Shown piece by piece: positions 34,543 through 43,996 of a stretch of 64,000 bases of DNA. The stretch is from Comamonadaceae bacterium (lineage in GTDB: Bacteria > Pseudomonadota > Gammaproteobacteria > Burkholderiales > Burkholderiaceae_C). The notes beneath the pieces are model-generated. The model worked only from the letters and a program-made list of their open reading frames with translations. It made no database searches and was not told where the DNA came from. The stretch spans positions 1-64,000 of the forward strand of contig CANJPU010000008.1 in assembly GCA_947476285.1 (NCBI GenBank). The letters are read 5' to 3'. How positions within the stretch are numbered: the stretch's first letter is position 1; every line of letters starts with the position of its first letter. A program made the translations under genes and the position numbers.

Positions 34543-35961
34543 ATGAGCGAACACGTAGGCAACCCGCCGTCTTTCCCCATGAAGCGCTGCACCTTCGGGC
34601 CTCCGGCCGAATATGCACAGTTGCGCGCCAGTGAGCCCGTCGCGCGGGTGGTGCTGCCCGACGGCAAGCTCGCATGGCTGTTCACTCGCTTCGCTGATGT
34701 GCGCACGATCTTGGGCGACAACCGGTTCTCAACTTCACCCAAGCACGAAGGCTATCCATTCCCAGCGCCCAGCCGGGCGCCCGTTATGCGTGCCGAAAAC
34801 ACCTTGCTGCGCAAGGATCCACCTGAGCACACCAAGTACCGCCGCATGCTGACGGCCGAGTTCACGGTCCAGGCGATCAATGCGATGGTGCCGTACCTGG
34901 AGGAAACCGCGACCAGGCTCATGGATGAAATGGAAGCCAATGGGCCAGCGTGCGACTTCGTTCAGGCTTTCGCGCTGCAGCTTCCTTCTACCGTGATAGC
35001 CGAGCTATTGGGGGTGCCACGGGAAGACCATAAATTTTTCCAGGAACGCAGCACGCTAAAGCTCGACATGACGGTTCCAACTCACATTCAGGCCAGGGCC
35101 AGCTCAGAGTTGCGTGAGTATTTCGACCGCATGCTCACCAACACCATCAACAGGCCTGACAGGCCAGACAACCTGACAAGCCGCCTGTACGCCTCGCAGG
35201 TGGAGACCGGCAACATCACACGCGAGGAAGTACTGCACACGCTTGAGATTTTGTTGCAGGCCGGTCATGAAACGACAGGAAACATGATCGCCCTGAGCGT
35301 GCTGTCGGTGTTGACAAATCCGCAGATCAAGGACGCCATCATTGCCGACCCCGCGCTGATCCGAAACACCGTGGAGGAGATGCTGCGCTATCACTCCATC
35401 GTTCACTTCAACGGCGCACGCGTTGCGCTGGAGGATGTCGAAGTCGGTGGCCATCTGGTTCGCAAGGGCGAGGGTGTCTTGGCCATGATCAGCGCAGCCA
35501 ATTACGACCCCGAGATGTTCCCCAAGCCTGATGAGCTCAACATCCACCGCGAAGAAGTCCGCAATCACCTGGCCTTCAGCTATGGCGTCCACCACTGCCT
35601 GGGCCAGGCGCTGGCCCGGGCAGAGTTGCAAATCGTCTTTCGTTTGCTGTTCAAGCGCTTTCCAGATTTGGCGCTGGCCGTGCCTGCGTCAGAGATCGAG
35701 TTCAAGCAAGATGCAGTGGTGTGGGGCGTGCGCAAGCTGCCCGTTACATTGACGAAAAGACGCAAAGCGTTCTTCACTGCCGACGTCGAGAGGTGCGTGG
35801 GCGGCGGTTTGTGCGTCGAGACTTCGCCTACGGTGTTCGCCCAGGGCAAAGAAGACGGGCTCGTGCGTATCTTGCAGGAAGACCCGCCGCCAGAACTGCA
35901 CGACTCTATCCGGGAAGCAGCCCAGAGGTGTCCTGCCAGGGTTTTCAAGATCCAAGAGTGA
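34543..35961 (+). CDS. Cytochrome P450 with fused C-terminal [3Fe-4S]-type ferredoxin domain
   Basis: 472 aa. Residues 1-405 are a bacterial class I P450: I-helix AGHETT (240-245), ExxR at E279/R282, and heme ligand C352 in FSYGVHHCLGQ. Residues about 410-472 are a ferredoxin of the type that usually lies next to P450 genes as a separate protein: C418 and C424 (CVGGGLCV), then C463-P, the three-Cys pattern of [3Fe-4S] ferredoxins. A short basic linker (TKRRKAF) joins them. The fusion would carry its own electron donor but still need a ferredoxin reductase, which is not in the window. ATG 34543 has GGAGA ahead. It probably hydroxylates the substrate of the following amidohydrolase's pathway. 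Confidence 0.9.
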   Translation: MSEHVGNPPSFPMKRCTFGPPAEYAQLRASEPVARVVLPDGKLAWLFTRFADVRTILGDNRFSTSPKHEGYPFPAPSRAPVMRAENTLLRKDPPEHTKYRRMLTAEFTVQAINAMVPYLEETATRLMDEMEANGPACDFVQAFALQLPSTVIAELLGVPREDHKFFQERSTLKLDMTVPTHIQARASSELREYFDRMLTNTINRPDRPDNLTSRLYASQVETGNITREEVLHTLEILLQAGHETTGNMIALSVLSVLTNPQIKDAIIADPALIRNTVEEMLRYHSIVHFNGARVALEDVEVGGHLVRKGEGVLAMISAANYDPEMFPKPDELNIHREEVRNHLAFSYGVHHCLGQALARAELQIVFRLLFKRFPDLALAVPASEIEFKQDAVVWGVRKLPVTLTKRRKAFFTADVERCVGGGLCVETSPTVFAQGKEDGLVRILQEDPPPELHDSIREAAQRCPARVFKIQE

Positions 35962-36012
35962 TCGTCGCCGATCTTGCTCGGGCAATGCCATGAACAAGCA
36001 AATCAAGCAGCA
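34543..36012 (+). other. P450-amidohydrolase gene junction region (operon head)
   Basis: This span covers the P450 gene and the first codons of the amidohydrolase. The two genes are separated by only 28 bp with no terminator, and a third gene (lysR at 37130) follows in the same direction. They are read here as one transcription unit starting at the promoter near 34480-34508. Confidence 0.35.
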
Positions 36013-37042
36013 AGTCTTTGGACGACTTATTCCGCCAAACGAGGAATGGCTTTCGCGTGCCGCGCCAGAGCCTGCGCTTGAACCCGACCTTCCGATCGTC
36101 GACGCCCATATGCACCTGTGGCATCGAGATAACGGGCACAAGTATTTCGTCGAAGACTACGCAAGAGACCTTGTTGCGTCGGGTCACAATGTCGAATCCA
36201 CCGTCTTCATCGAGTGTCATGCGATGTATCGTGCCGACGGCCCTGAGCATCTCAAGTGCGTGGGTGAGACTGAGTTCGCGGTGGGTATGGCGGCCATTGC
36301 GGCCAGCCGCATGTACACCCGTTCACGCGTTGCGGCAGGCATCGTCGGGTACGCAGACCTGATGCTGGGTGATCGGACGAGGGAAACGCTGCAAGCCCAC
36401 ATCGAGCTTGCCAATGGTCGCTTCAAAGGTGTTCGGCAAGGGGCCAAGTGGGACGCGGACCCTCTGGTCAAAGGGCAGGTGAGCGCGGACGGCCCGGGTC
36501 TGTACCTGGACCCCGCGTTCGGTCGCGGTCTGGATATGGTGACCGCGTTGGGGCTTTCTTTCGACGCCAGCGTCTACCATCCGCAGATTCCCGATGTGAC
36601 GGCGCTGGCAAGGGCGCACCCTGACGCCAGCATCGTGCTGATCCACACAGGCAGCCCCGTGGGACACAGCTCCTATGCGGGCAGGCAGGATGAGAACCGC
36701 GCCAACTGGCTTGCCAGCATCAAGGAGCTGGCCTCGTGCCCCAACGTATCGATCAAGCTTGGCGGTGTGCTCATGCACTTGGCCAACTACGACTTCACGC
36801 AGGTCGACGCGCCAGTGACATCAGAGCAGCTTGCCCAATTGTGGCGCCCCTATATCGAGCCATGTATCGAGCTGTTTGGCGCGGATCGCTGCATGGTTGC
36901 ATCTAATTTTCCGGTGGACAAGGCTGGCTTTAGTTATCGCACCGTGTGGAACATGTTCAAACGCATCACATCTGCCTGCTCGGACCATGAAAAGCAACTG
37001 ATCTACGCAGGTACGGCCAAGCGAGTCTATCGGCTGAAGTGA
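35990..37042 (+). CDS. Amidohydrolase-family metal-dependent hydrolase (amidohydrolase 2 type)
   Basis: 350 aa TIM-barrel hydrolase. The metal-binding H40-x-H42 is in DAHMHLW; a barrel His is in VLIHTGSPVG and the C-terminal motif is VASNFPVDK, typical of the 2-pyrone-4,6-dicarboxylate lactonase / ACMSD-like group, which hydrolyse lactones or decarboxylate aromatic acids. It follows the P450-ferredoxin gene by 28 bp, so an oxygenation product may be its substrate. Confidence 0.85.
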   Translation: MNKQIKQQVFGRLIPPNEEWLSRAAPEPALEPDLPIVDAHMHLWHRDNGHKYFVEDYARDLVASGHNVESTVFIECHAMYRADGPEHLKCVGETEFAVGMAAIAASRMYTRSRVAAGIVGYADLMLGDRTRETLQAHIELANGRFKGVRQGAKWDADPLVKGQVSADGPGLYLDPAFGRGLDMVTALGLSFDASVYHPQIPDVTALARAHPDASIVLIHTGSPVGHSSYAGRQDENRANWLASIKELASCPNVSIKLGGVLMHLANYDFTQVDAPVTSEQLAQLWRPYIEPCIELFGADRCMVASNFPVDKAGFSYRTVWNMFKRITSACSDHEKQLIYAGTAKRVYRLK

Positions 37043-37129
37043 TTCCAGGGTGAACATGAGCACGCTCCGCAGCCGACTATTGTTTTCATACAATGCCCGC
37101 TTCAGCATTCACAGCTGAGGATACGTTCT

Positions 37130-38068
37130 ATGGACAGGCTGTTTGCCATGCAAGTTTTCGTGCGAGTTGCCGAGTGCGGCAGCTTTTCGCGTGCGGCGCA
37201 ATCGCTGGACGTTGCGAACGCGACCGTCACCACCTGCGTGCGCAACCTGGAGCGTCACCTCAATGTCATGCTGATCAACCGGGACACGCGCCGGCTGCGG
37301 CTGACTGAGGCGGGTCAGACCTATCTGGAGCGCGTGCGCGTGCTCCTCGATGGTGTGGCACGCACCGAAGAAGATTTGCGTGCGCAGGTCTCTGAGCTGC
37401 GCGGCTGGCTTCACATCGAGACCACCATTTCGCTGGGCCATGTGCTGTTGTGTCCCAGGCTGCCGGAATTTGCCAAGCGTTACCCCGACATCACCGCGGT
37501 GGTCACGCTGACCAACCATCCGCACAATGTGATCGAGCGGGCGATCGACGTGGCGATTCGGGTTGGCCATGTGGAAGACGGCGACCTGGTGGCCCGTCCG
37601 CTGCATGATTGCCGCTACCTTGTGTGTTGCGCGCCCAGCGTCGCGGGCACACTGCCAGCGCACCCAGGCCAGTTGAATCCGCGCCAGTGCATCGGTCACT
37701 TGGAGAACGACCGGAGTTCCATCCTGCCCTGGTCGCTGGAGAATGCCGAGGAGAAGGTCCATATTCAGCCCGATGGACCCTTGCATATCAACAGCAGCTA
37801 CGACGTGCTGGAGGCGGCACGGGCTGGCATGGGTGCGGCCTATGTGCTGGACGTGCTTGCCCAGGGCCACCTCGCCAACGGTTCGCTCGTGCGAGTCTAT
37901 CCAGAGTGGACTTCAGCGGTGAAGACTTTGTACGTCGTCATGCCCAAGTCGCGCGTCGGCTCGGCCAAGGTCAAGGCCCTCAGCGATTTTCTGTTCGAGA
38001 CGATTGGCGCTCAGAATCTACCGTGCACCCGCCAGAGCGTGGGAGTGAAGGCGCGAGGCCGGAAATAG
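37130..38068 (+). CDS. LysR-family transcriptional regulator
   Basis: 312 aa with the helix-turn-helix at about residues 1-60 (MQVFVRVAECGSFSRAAQSLDVANATVTTCVRNLE) and DTRRLRLTEAG, as in the CrgA/DsdC-like subgroup of single-gene repressors or activators. TGAGG stands 9 bp ahead of the ATG. It is 87 bp after the amidohydrolase and converges with the Bug gene at 38115. Which promoter it controls is not clear from position. Confidence 0.88.
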   Translation: MDRLFAMQVFVRVAECGSFSRAAQSLDVANATVTTCVRNLERHLNVMLINRDTRRLRLTEAGQTYLERVRVLLDGVARTEEDLRAQVSELRGWLHIETTISLGHVLLCPRLPEFAKRYPDITAVVTLTNHPHNVIERAIDVAIRVGHVEDGDLVARPLHDCRYLVCCAPSVAGTLPAHPGQLNPRQCIGHLENDRSSILPWSLENAEEKVHIQPDGPLHINSSYDVLEAARAGMGAAYVLDVLAQGHLANGSLVRVYPEWTSAVKTLYVVMPKSRVGSAKVKALSDFLFETIGAQNLPCTRQSVGVKARGRK

Positions 38069-38114
38069 CCTGAGCACGGCGCTTGCACGCGATCGAGCGG
38101 ACGTTTTTTCCTCG

Positions 38115-39089
38115 TCAGTCGAGCGCGATGCCAGCCGACTGCGCTACCTTGCGCCACTTGGCGAGTTCGCCGTTGATGAACGCGCCAAGCTCCTTTCGTG
38201 TCGAGGGCTCGGCCACCACCCCCATGCGCGACATCCTGTCGCGCAGCTCCGGCGAATTGATCGCCTTGACCACGGCGGTGTTCAATGCATCGAGGATAGG
38301 CTCGGGTACGCCAGCGGGCGCGCACAAGTGGTTCCATGAGACCACCTGATAGCCCGAGACGCCAGCCTCGTCGAAGGAGGGGACATCGGGCAGCGACGGA
38401 TGGCGCTTGAGTGATGAGACGGCGATGGGTCTGAGCAGGCCCGACTTGATGGACGCGGCGAGTTCGCCGACGCTGCCGAACATGGTGGGTACATGACCCG
38501 CTATCACGTCCTGCTGCGCCGGTGCGCCACCTTTGTAGCTGATGCGTACCAGGTCGATCCCCGTGGAAAGCTTGAGAAACAGCATCGCCATATCGGGCGA
38601 GGTGCCGACGCCAGAGGAAGCAAAGCCGATCTTGCCGGCGCCGGCTTTTGCCCAGGCGAGATATTCCGGCACGGTGCGTGCAGGCACTGTCGGGTTGACC
38701 ACCAACACGTTGGGTGTCGATGCAAAAGTGGAAATCGGCGCGAAATCCTTTTCGGCGTCGAAGGGCAATTTCTTGTAGACCGCCGGGCTGATTCCGTGGG
38801 TGGCGATGTTGCAGTTGAACAGCGTGTAGCCATCCGGCGCTGCCCTTGCCGCAGCCTCTGCGCCGATGTTGCCTCCGGCGCCAGCGCGGTTCTCGACGAT
38901 GACTGGCTGCCCGAGCACTTGCGCCAGGGTCTGCGCCAGGGCACGGTTTTGATTGTCAGATCCGCCACCTGCTGGAAAGGGCACGATGATCCGCAGCGCC
39001 CGATTGGGAAACTGTTGAGCATTCACAGGGGCCACTAAGACCAACACAGACAAAAGCCATGCCAGACGCGTTGCGATGTAGCCGATCAT
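38115..39089 (-). CDS. Bug/TctC-family periplasmic binding protein
   Basis: 324 aa starting at ATG 39089, where AAGGAGG precedes the start; a longer in-frame start at 39152 would put 21 residues ahead of the signal peptide. Signal ends at PVNAQ, then FPNRALRIIVPFPAGGGSDNQNR, PVIVENRAGAGGNIGAEAA and DGYTLFNCN. It is divergent from the MmgE/PrpD gene, with which it probably shares a regulatory region (39090-39357). Confidence 0.92.
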   Translation of the reverse strand: MIGYIATRLAWLLSVLVLVAPVNAQQFPNRALRIIVPFPAGGGSDNQNRALAQTLAQVLGQPVIVENRAGAGGNIGAEAAARAAPDGYTLFNCNIATHGISPAVYKKLPFDAEKDFAPISTFASTPNVLVVNPTVPARTVPEYLAWAKAGAGKIGFASSGVGTSPDMAMLFLKLSTGIDLVRISYKGGAPAQQDVIAGHVPTMFGSVGELAASIKSGLLRPIAVSSLKRHPSLPDVPSFDEAGVSGYQVVSWNHLCAPAGVPEPILDALNTAVVKAINSPELRDRMSRMGVVAEPSTRKELGAFINGELAKWRKVAQSAGIALD

Positions 39090-39357
39090 GATGCCTCCTT
39101 GCTTCAGAAATAACCAACAGGGACGCCGCCGCGCCGATGATGGCGCAACCAATTGAAACGGAAGTTCTCCTGCGTGGACCGCCAGATGATGTCTCTGGCC
39201 GCGAGACCTGTCGAGGCTGAAAATCTGATAACTCCTTTCACAAAAAATTGGTTAGTGTTGCTTACCACGGCTGAAAAAAATACGACTCGACACCAAGAGC
39301 GCCATCTCCGAAACTGGAGGGTGGCCGTAAACCTAGAAACGCAGAAAGCATAGCCCC

Positions 39358-40740
39358 ATGTCCACTTTACCCGACCTGTCCCGCGAATTCGCTGCCATGG
39401 TGGCGGACACCCAGTACGCGAACCTTCCCGCCAGTGCGATCGAGGGCGCCAAGAAAAGCATCCTGGACACCATTGGCGTCATCATGGGGGCCAGTGGTGT
39501 CGAGCCATCGGTGCGCGGTGTGGTCGAACTGGTGCGCGAAACTGGTGGCACGCCAGAGAGCACGGTGCTGGGCTTTGGCGGGCGCGCGCCGGCGCTGATG
39601 GCCGCTTACGCCAACGGGGCCATGGCGCATTGCCTTGACTTTGACGACCACGCGCCCGAAGGCCACCACCCCAGCAGCTCCATCGTGCCGGCCTCATTCG
39701 CGCTGGCCGAGCGCGCTGGCGGCATCTCGGGCCGCGAGATGATCGCGGCGGTTGCCGCGGGGCAGGACATGTTTCTGCGTCTGCGCCGCAACGTCGAATC
39801 GCGCCTTGACTGGCACTTGACGACCGTGCTGGGTGTGTTCTCCGCGGCCGCCAGCGCTGCTCGGGTGCTGCGGCTGGACCAGGAGAGCACCGTGGACACA
39901 CTTGGCATCGCGGGCATGCAGTCGTGCGGCACGATGGAGCTGGCCTATGGCGTGGGCAGCGGCCTGCGCGGCATGTACGCGGGCTTCACATCCAAGGGCG
40001 CGGTGCTCTCGGCGCTGATGGCGCAAAAAGGCATCAGCGGCGTCAAGAGCATGTTCGAGGGCAAGGCCGGCTTGTTCAATACTTACTTTGGCGGGAAATA
40101 CGACCGCGCGAAGATGACCGAGAACCTGGGCAAGGTCTACTCCGGCGGAGAAATCCTCTACAAACCTTGGCCCTCCTGCGGCGTCTCGCACGGCTTCATT
40201 CACGCCACCATCGGTCTGATGAAAGAGCACCACCTCACCATCTCCGACATCGAACAACTGCGTGTGAACGTGGGCGACTACCAGCAGCAGATGTGCCTGC
40301 CCATCGAAGGGCGGCGCGCGCCGGCGACCTCGGCCGACGCGAAGTTCAGCATCCCCTTTTGCGTGGCTGTGGCAGCCACCAACGGGCAAGTCAAGGTGTC
40401 GGACTTCTTCGGCGAAGGCCTGAAAAATCCGCAGGTGCTGGCGGCTGCGCAGAAGGTGGTGCCCGTGGTGGACGCCAGCTTCAACTGGACTTCCAAGCTG
40501 CCCAAGGGGCGTCTTGACATCGTCATGCGCGACGGGCGCACGTTCTCGCGCGTGGGCGACGATGTGCCTGGCGATGCAGAGTCTCCGATGACTTGGGATT
40601 ACCTCTTGGACAAATTCCGCGACTGCGCCTCACTGGCTGCCGTGGCGCCATCGGCGGACAAGATCCGCACGGCCCAGGAGATGGTGCGCAAGCTGGAAAC
40701 CCTGGACGACGCGACTGAAATCTTGCGCGTATTGGCATGA
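39358..40740 (+). CDS. MmgE/PrpD-family protein (2-methylcitrate dehydratase-like)
   Basis: 460 aa member of the MmgE/PrpD family, which includes 2-methylcitrate dehydratase and immune-responsive gene 1-type decarboxylases acting on tricarboxylates. Blocks seen: HCLDFDDHAPEGHHPSSSIVPASFALAER near residues 88-116 (active-site region) and GGEILYKPWPSCGVSHGFIHATI near 265. The specific substrate is unknown; the neighbouring Bug gene may bind the same acid. It has no obvious Shine-Dalgarno sequence. Confidence 0.88.
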   Translation: MSTLPDLSREFAAMVADTQYANLPASAIEGAKKSILDTIGVIMGASGVEPSVRGVVELVRETGGTPESTVLGFGGRAPALMAAYANGAMAHCLDFDDHAPEGHHPSSSIVPASFALAERAGGISGREMIAAVAAGQDMFLRLRRNVESRLDWHLTTVLGVFSAAASAARVLRLDQESTVDTLGIAGMQSCGTMELAYGVGSGLRGMYAGFTSKGAVLSALMAQKGISGVKSMFEGKAGLFNTYFGGKYDRAKMTENLGKVYSGGEILYKPWPSCGVSHGFIHATIGLMKEHHLTISDIEQLRVNVGDYQQQMCLPIEGRRAPATSADAKFSIPFCVAVAATNGQVKVSDFFGEGLKNPQVLAAAQKVVPVVDASFNWTSKLPKGRLDIVMRDGRTFSRVGDDVPGDAESPMTWDYLLDKFRDCASLAAVAPSADKIRTAQEMVRKLETLDDATEILRVLA

Positions 40741-40997
40741 GTCGGGTGGAGGTAGAAACTGGCGTCCGCGTGGCCGACCTTCACCACTCAGACGCAAAGA
40801 GTTAGTCGGCGACCTGCCTGGTCTTTACCTCCAAAGTGACCTGCAGCACAGCGACTCTGGCCCAACTCACCTCAGCCAAACCAACTTTCATCGCCGATGT
40901 GGCAGGCGTCTATACCGCCATGCTGATCGTCAACTGGCTGGAGGTTCTTGCTGGATCAATTCGCAAAGGTCGCGAAGGATCTTTGACTTGGACCCGT

Positions 40998-42050
40998 CTA
41001 ACGAAGGGCCGCTACAAATTTCGGTTCGATCACATCGGCGAATTGCACCGATTTGACGTTGTCGCCAAAGCGCGTCATGAACTTGACGTTCTGGTCAAAT
41101 GCCTGCACCGATAGTGTCATGCGTTTGGAGAACCCGCCTTTCTGGTCCTTGACGGTCTCCTCCAGCAGGCCATAGTCGGTCTGGCTGAAATAAACTGGGT
41201 GCAGCAGCTTGGCAACCCGGACAGGATCGTCCTGGATCAGCACGTTGGCTTTTTGCAGTGCACGTACCACCCGAGCGATGGTGTCATTGTTCGCGGCAAT
41301 GTAGGCGGGCTTGGCAGCGATCGACGTGTACAGGAAATCGGTGAGGCCCGGCACCTCCCCCTGCGATGGACGAGCCGCCCATACCGCCAGACCTTCCTGG
41401 ACCGCACGGTTGTTCGAAGGGGCGCTGGCATTGAAACCATCAATCTGGCCGGCGCGCAGCGCAGCGTACATCTGGTCTAGCCGCACGACCGTGAGCGTGA
41501 CGTCCCGATCCGGATCCATGCCGGCGAGCTCCAGCAGGTAGCGCCACATCTTGTCGGCCCCGCTGCCCCGGCCCGTGATTGCCAGCGTCATACCCTTGAG
41601 CCGCTTGATCCTTTCCAGCAAGGGCATGCCTGGGGTGATACCGGCCTTCGCGGCCGCACTCTTGCTAATCACCGCATCGCTGGCGAACTGTGTCAGCAGG
41701 GGCGCGACGGTCTGCACTTTTTGTCCTTTGGTAGCCGCAAGGATTGCGTCACTCATGACCACGCCGCCCAGTTCCACGCTGCCGCCCAACAGCGCCGCCA
41801 TGGTGTTGGTGCCGCCACCGGTATTGATCAGTGTGACTTCCAGGTTCTCCTGGGCAAACAGCTTGGCAACGTCTGCGGTGAGCACCGACAGGAAGGCAAA
41901 CGAAAATCCGCCAACACCAATGGTGATCTTGACGGGCGTCCTGGCGGCTTGCGCCGACGCAGGGTTCCAGGTCACCGACGCGGCCAAGACCGCGAAGGAC
42001 AGCGCGAGCGCCGCAGCAGCCCGCAAAGGCAGAGTTTTGAGATTGATCAT
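40998..42050 (-). CDS. ABC transporter substrate-binding protein (NMT1/SsuA-like)
   Basis: 350 aa with a Sec signal ending at PASAQ (about residue 34) and a NMT1/THI5-like fold: KITIGVGGFSFAFLSVLTADVAKLFAQENLEVTLINTGGG, typical of aliphatic sulfonate, taurine or related organic-anion receptors. ATG 42050 has GAGGAGA 9 bp ahead; the longer in-frame start at 42095 is less likely. Permease and ATPase genes follow upstream on the same strand (42140-43851), completing the transporter, with this gene last in the operon. Confidence 0.9.
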   Translation of the reverse strand: MINLKTLPLRAAAALALSFAVLAASVTWNPASAQAARTPVKITIGVGGFSFAFLSVLTADVAKLFAQENLEVTLINTGGGTNTMAALLGGSVELGGVVMSDAILAATKGQKVQTVAPLLTQFASDAVISKSAAAKAGITPGMPLLERIKRLKGMTLAITGRGSGADKMWRYLLELAGMDPDRDVTLTVVRLDQMYAALRAGQIDGFNASAPSNNRAVQEGLAVWAARPSQGEVPGLTDFLYTSIAAKPAYIAANNDTIARVVRALQKANVLIQDDPVRVAKLLHPVYFSQTDYGLLEETVKDQKGGFSKRMTLSVQAFDQNVKFMTRFGDNVKSVQFADVIEPKFVAALR

Positions 42051-42078
42051 TGCACGGTCTCCTCTGGTTATCGATTCA

Positions 42079-42106
42079 CACCTGTCACCTGTCACCTGTC
42101 ACCTGT
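42079..42106. repeat. CACCTGT tandem repeat
   Basis: Four perfect 7-bp copies of CACCTGT between the binding-protein and permease genes, followed by a degenerate fifth (CATCGGT). A slippage-prone spacer; no function is evident. Confidence 0.75.
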
Positions 42107-42139
42107 CATCGGTCTTGGCCCCGCATCGTCGGCTGGCCC

Positions 42140-42979
42140 TCAACGCCATCGAAAAATCCACCGCTCGATCGAGGCCAAGGTTTCGTTCAGCGTAGTCGTC
42201 ACCACCATCAATGCCAGTAGCGCAGCGAACACGCCTGCGGTTTCAAACTGGCCGGCCGATTGCTGTGTCAAATAGCCGATACCGGCATTGGACGCCATCA
42301 TCTCTGCGGCCACTGCCCCAATGAAACCATAAGGAAGACCCAACTTCAACCCGAGGAAGATCCAAGGCAGCGAGGCCGGTAGAACGACCTTGCGCTGAAT
42401 GTCCATTCGGCTGGCGCCCATCGTCTGCAGCGCCTCGATCAGTCGGCGGTCGACTTCCTTGACTCCGCTCAAGGTGTTGAAGAACACCAAGAAGAAAACG
42501 CTGACTGCGGCCAGCACAATCTTGGGCATCATGCCGATGCCAAACCACATGATGAACAGCGGTGCCAGCGCCACTTTGGGTACGCCATAGAGCGCGGTGA
42601 CGAAAGGATCCAGGGTGCGGCGCAAAACCTCGCTCTGGCCTACCAGTGCGCCACCAAGCACCCCTAGAACCGCACCAATCGCAAATCCGGCGGCAGTCTC
42701 CTGAAAGGTCACCCCAAGATGGCGCAGGAGTAAGCCTGACTGCAGCCACTTCCACAGCGTGCGCAAAATCTCGGATGGGCTGCTGGTCCAGAAGGCATCA
42801 AAGACGCGCCCGGCGCTAAGTTCCCAGACGGTGAGCACTCCGATCAGGAAGCAGGCGCGATAAAGCCAGATACGAGCGCCCGCGCTGCCCGCATTGTCGC
42901 TGGGCGCGACGACCCCAGCGACTTCTGCCGACGCGGCAGATGCAGGTGCGAGGTCTGCAGAGCCTTGCGTTCGGCTCAT
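42140..42979 (-). CDS. ABC transporter permease (SsuC/TauC-like)
   Basis: 279 aa, about six membrane segments. The EAA-type loop is IEALQTMGASRMDIQRKVVLPASLPWI near residues 180-207. The first 50 residues are Ala-rich and unlike the family core, perhaps a linker. Its start overlaps the ATPase gene's stop by 4 bp. Confidence 0.9.
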   Translation of the reverse strand: MSRTQGSADLAPASAASAEVAGVVAPSDNAGSAGARIWLYRACFLIGVLTVWELSAGRVFDAFWTSSPSEILRTLWKWLQSGLLLRHLGVTFQETAAGFAIGAVLGVLGGALVGQSEVLRRTLDPFVTALYGVPKVALAPLFIMWFGIGMMPKIVLAAVSVFFLVFFNTLSGVKEVDRRLIEALQTMGASRMDIQRKVVLPASLPWIFLGLKLGLPYGFIGAVAAEMMASNAGIGYLTQQSAGQFETAGVFAALLALMVVTTTLNETLASIERWIFRWR

Positions 42980-43851
42980 TGCAATGCTCCACGCATCACG
43001 TCAACCTCGATAGACTTCCACAGACGCAAGTAATGTTCCTCGAACTCTCGGGCGAAGCGCACGGTGTGAATGTCGCGAGGGCGTGCAAGCACAATCGTTT
43101 CAATCAACTTGATCCGCGAAGGCCGCGCTGACAACACGATGACCCGGTCAGCCAGACTGACAGCTTCGACGATGTCGTGGGTGACGAAGATGATGGTCTT
43201 GCCAGAATTCGACCACAAGCGCAGCAACTCGGCCTGCATCACCAGCCGCAACTGTGCGTCCAAGGGCCCAAACGGCTCATCCATCAGCATGGTGTCGGGG
43301 TCGTAGATCAGCGAGCGAGCGAGCATCATGCGCTTTCGCATGCCACCCGAGAGCTGACGTGGATAGTGGTTCTCAAAGCCGGTCAGCCCTACCATGCGGA
43401 CCATCGCGGCCACGCGCTCTTTGCGTTCCGGCTCGGGAACGCGGCGAATCTCCAGCGGGACTGCGATGTTGTTTGCCACAGTGCGCCAAGGCAACAGGCT
43501 GTCGTCCTGTGTCAGATAGCTCACGGCGTTGTTGACGGCCGTGACGGGCTTGTTGTCATACATGATCTCGCCGGAACTCGGCTGTACGTGACCGGCCACC
43601 AAGTTCAATACAGTGGACTTGCCGCTGCCACTTGGCCCGACGATGGCCAGGAACTCGCCTCGCTCGACCGAGAAGCTGATGTCGTCCAGAACATGTGTGG
43701 ATTGGCCGTGTGATTCGAAGGACTTCTGCACATGACGGAACTCGATCAAGGGACGCGGGGCGCCCGCCGTCTCCACCACGGGCGTATGCGTGGCGGACGC
43801 GGCAGCCACTGAATCGAATGGGATGGGCATGAGGGTTGCGCCGGTCATCAA
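42976..43851 (-). CDS. ABC transporter ATP-binding protein (SsuB/TauB-like)
   Basis: 291 aa ATPase. Walker A is GPSGSGKST, signature LSGGMRKRM, Walker B TMLMDEPFGPLD and switch His in VTHDIVEAV, matching the nitrate/sulfonate/taurine class. It is the first gene of the transporter operon. The start may be ATG 43851 or the next Met codons; the first 35 residues are a variable extension. It is divergent from the hydantoinase pair at 43997, which may therefore act on the imported compound. Confidence 0.9.
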   Translation of the reverse strand: MMTGATLMPIPFDSVAAASATHTPVVETAGAPRPLIEFRHVQKSFESHGQSTHVLDDISFSVERGEFLAIVGPSGSGKSTVLNLVAGHVQPSSGEIMYDNKPVTAVNNAVSYLTQDDSLLPWRTVANNIAVPLEIRRVPEPERKERVAAMVRMVGLTGFENHYPRQLSGGMRKRMMLARSLIYDPDTMLMDEPFGPLDAQLRLVMQAELLRLWSNSGKTIIFVTHDIVEAVSLADRVIVLSARPSRIKLIETIVLARPRDIHTVRFAREFEEHYLRLWKSIEVDVMRGALQ

Positions 43852-43945
43852 TCTATCAGTTCAAGTCTGTGCAAGTGAGGTTCTCCGAGGACCCGGGTAG
43901 GTATGCGCCCAGTAGATACGCGCTCGACAGGCCGAGACCGAAGAG

Positions 43946-43957
43946 ATAATATATTAT
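43946..43957. promoter_or_regulatory. AT-rich perfect palindrome in a divergent promoter region
   Basis: ATAATATATTAT is a 12-bp perfect palindrome in the 145-bp gap between the divergent ABC and hydantoinase operons, the natural site for a shared operator. It could also simply be a -10 region. Confidence 0.35.
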
Positions 43958-43996
43958 GCATTCTACATAGGCAAAGAATAATCGGTGGGAGAGACG

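Noticed and set aside
40741..40997. Small ORF between MmgE/PrpD and the NMT1-like gene
   Set aside because: The plus-strand frame from 40836 overlaps the 3' end of the binding-protein gene and has no ribosome site or family similarity.
42079..42106. CACCTGT repeats as a CRISPR or attachment site
   Set aside because: Perfect 7-bp tandem units without spacers; looks like slippage in an intergenic spacer.
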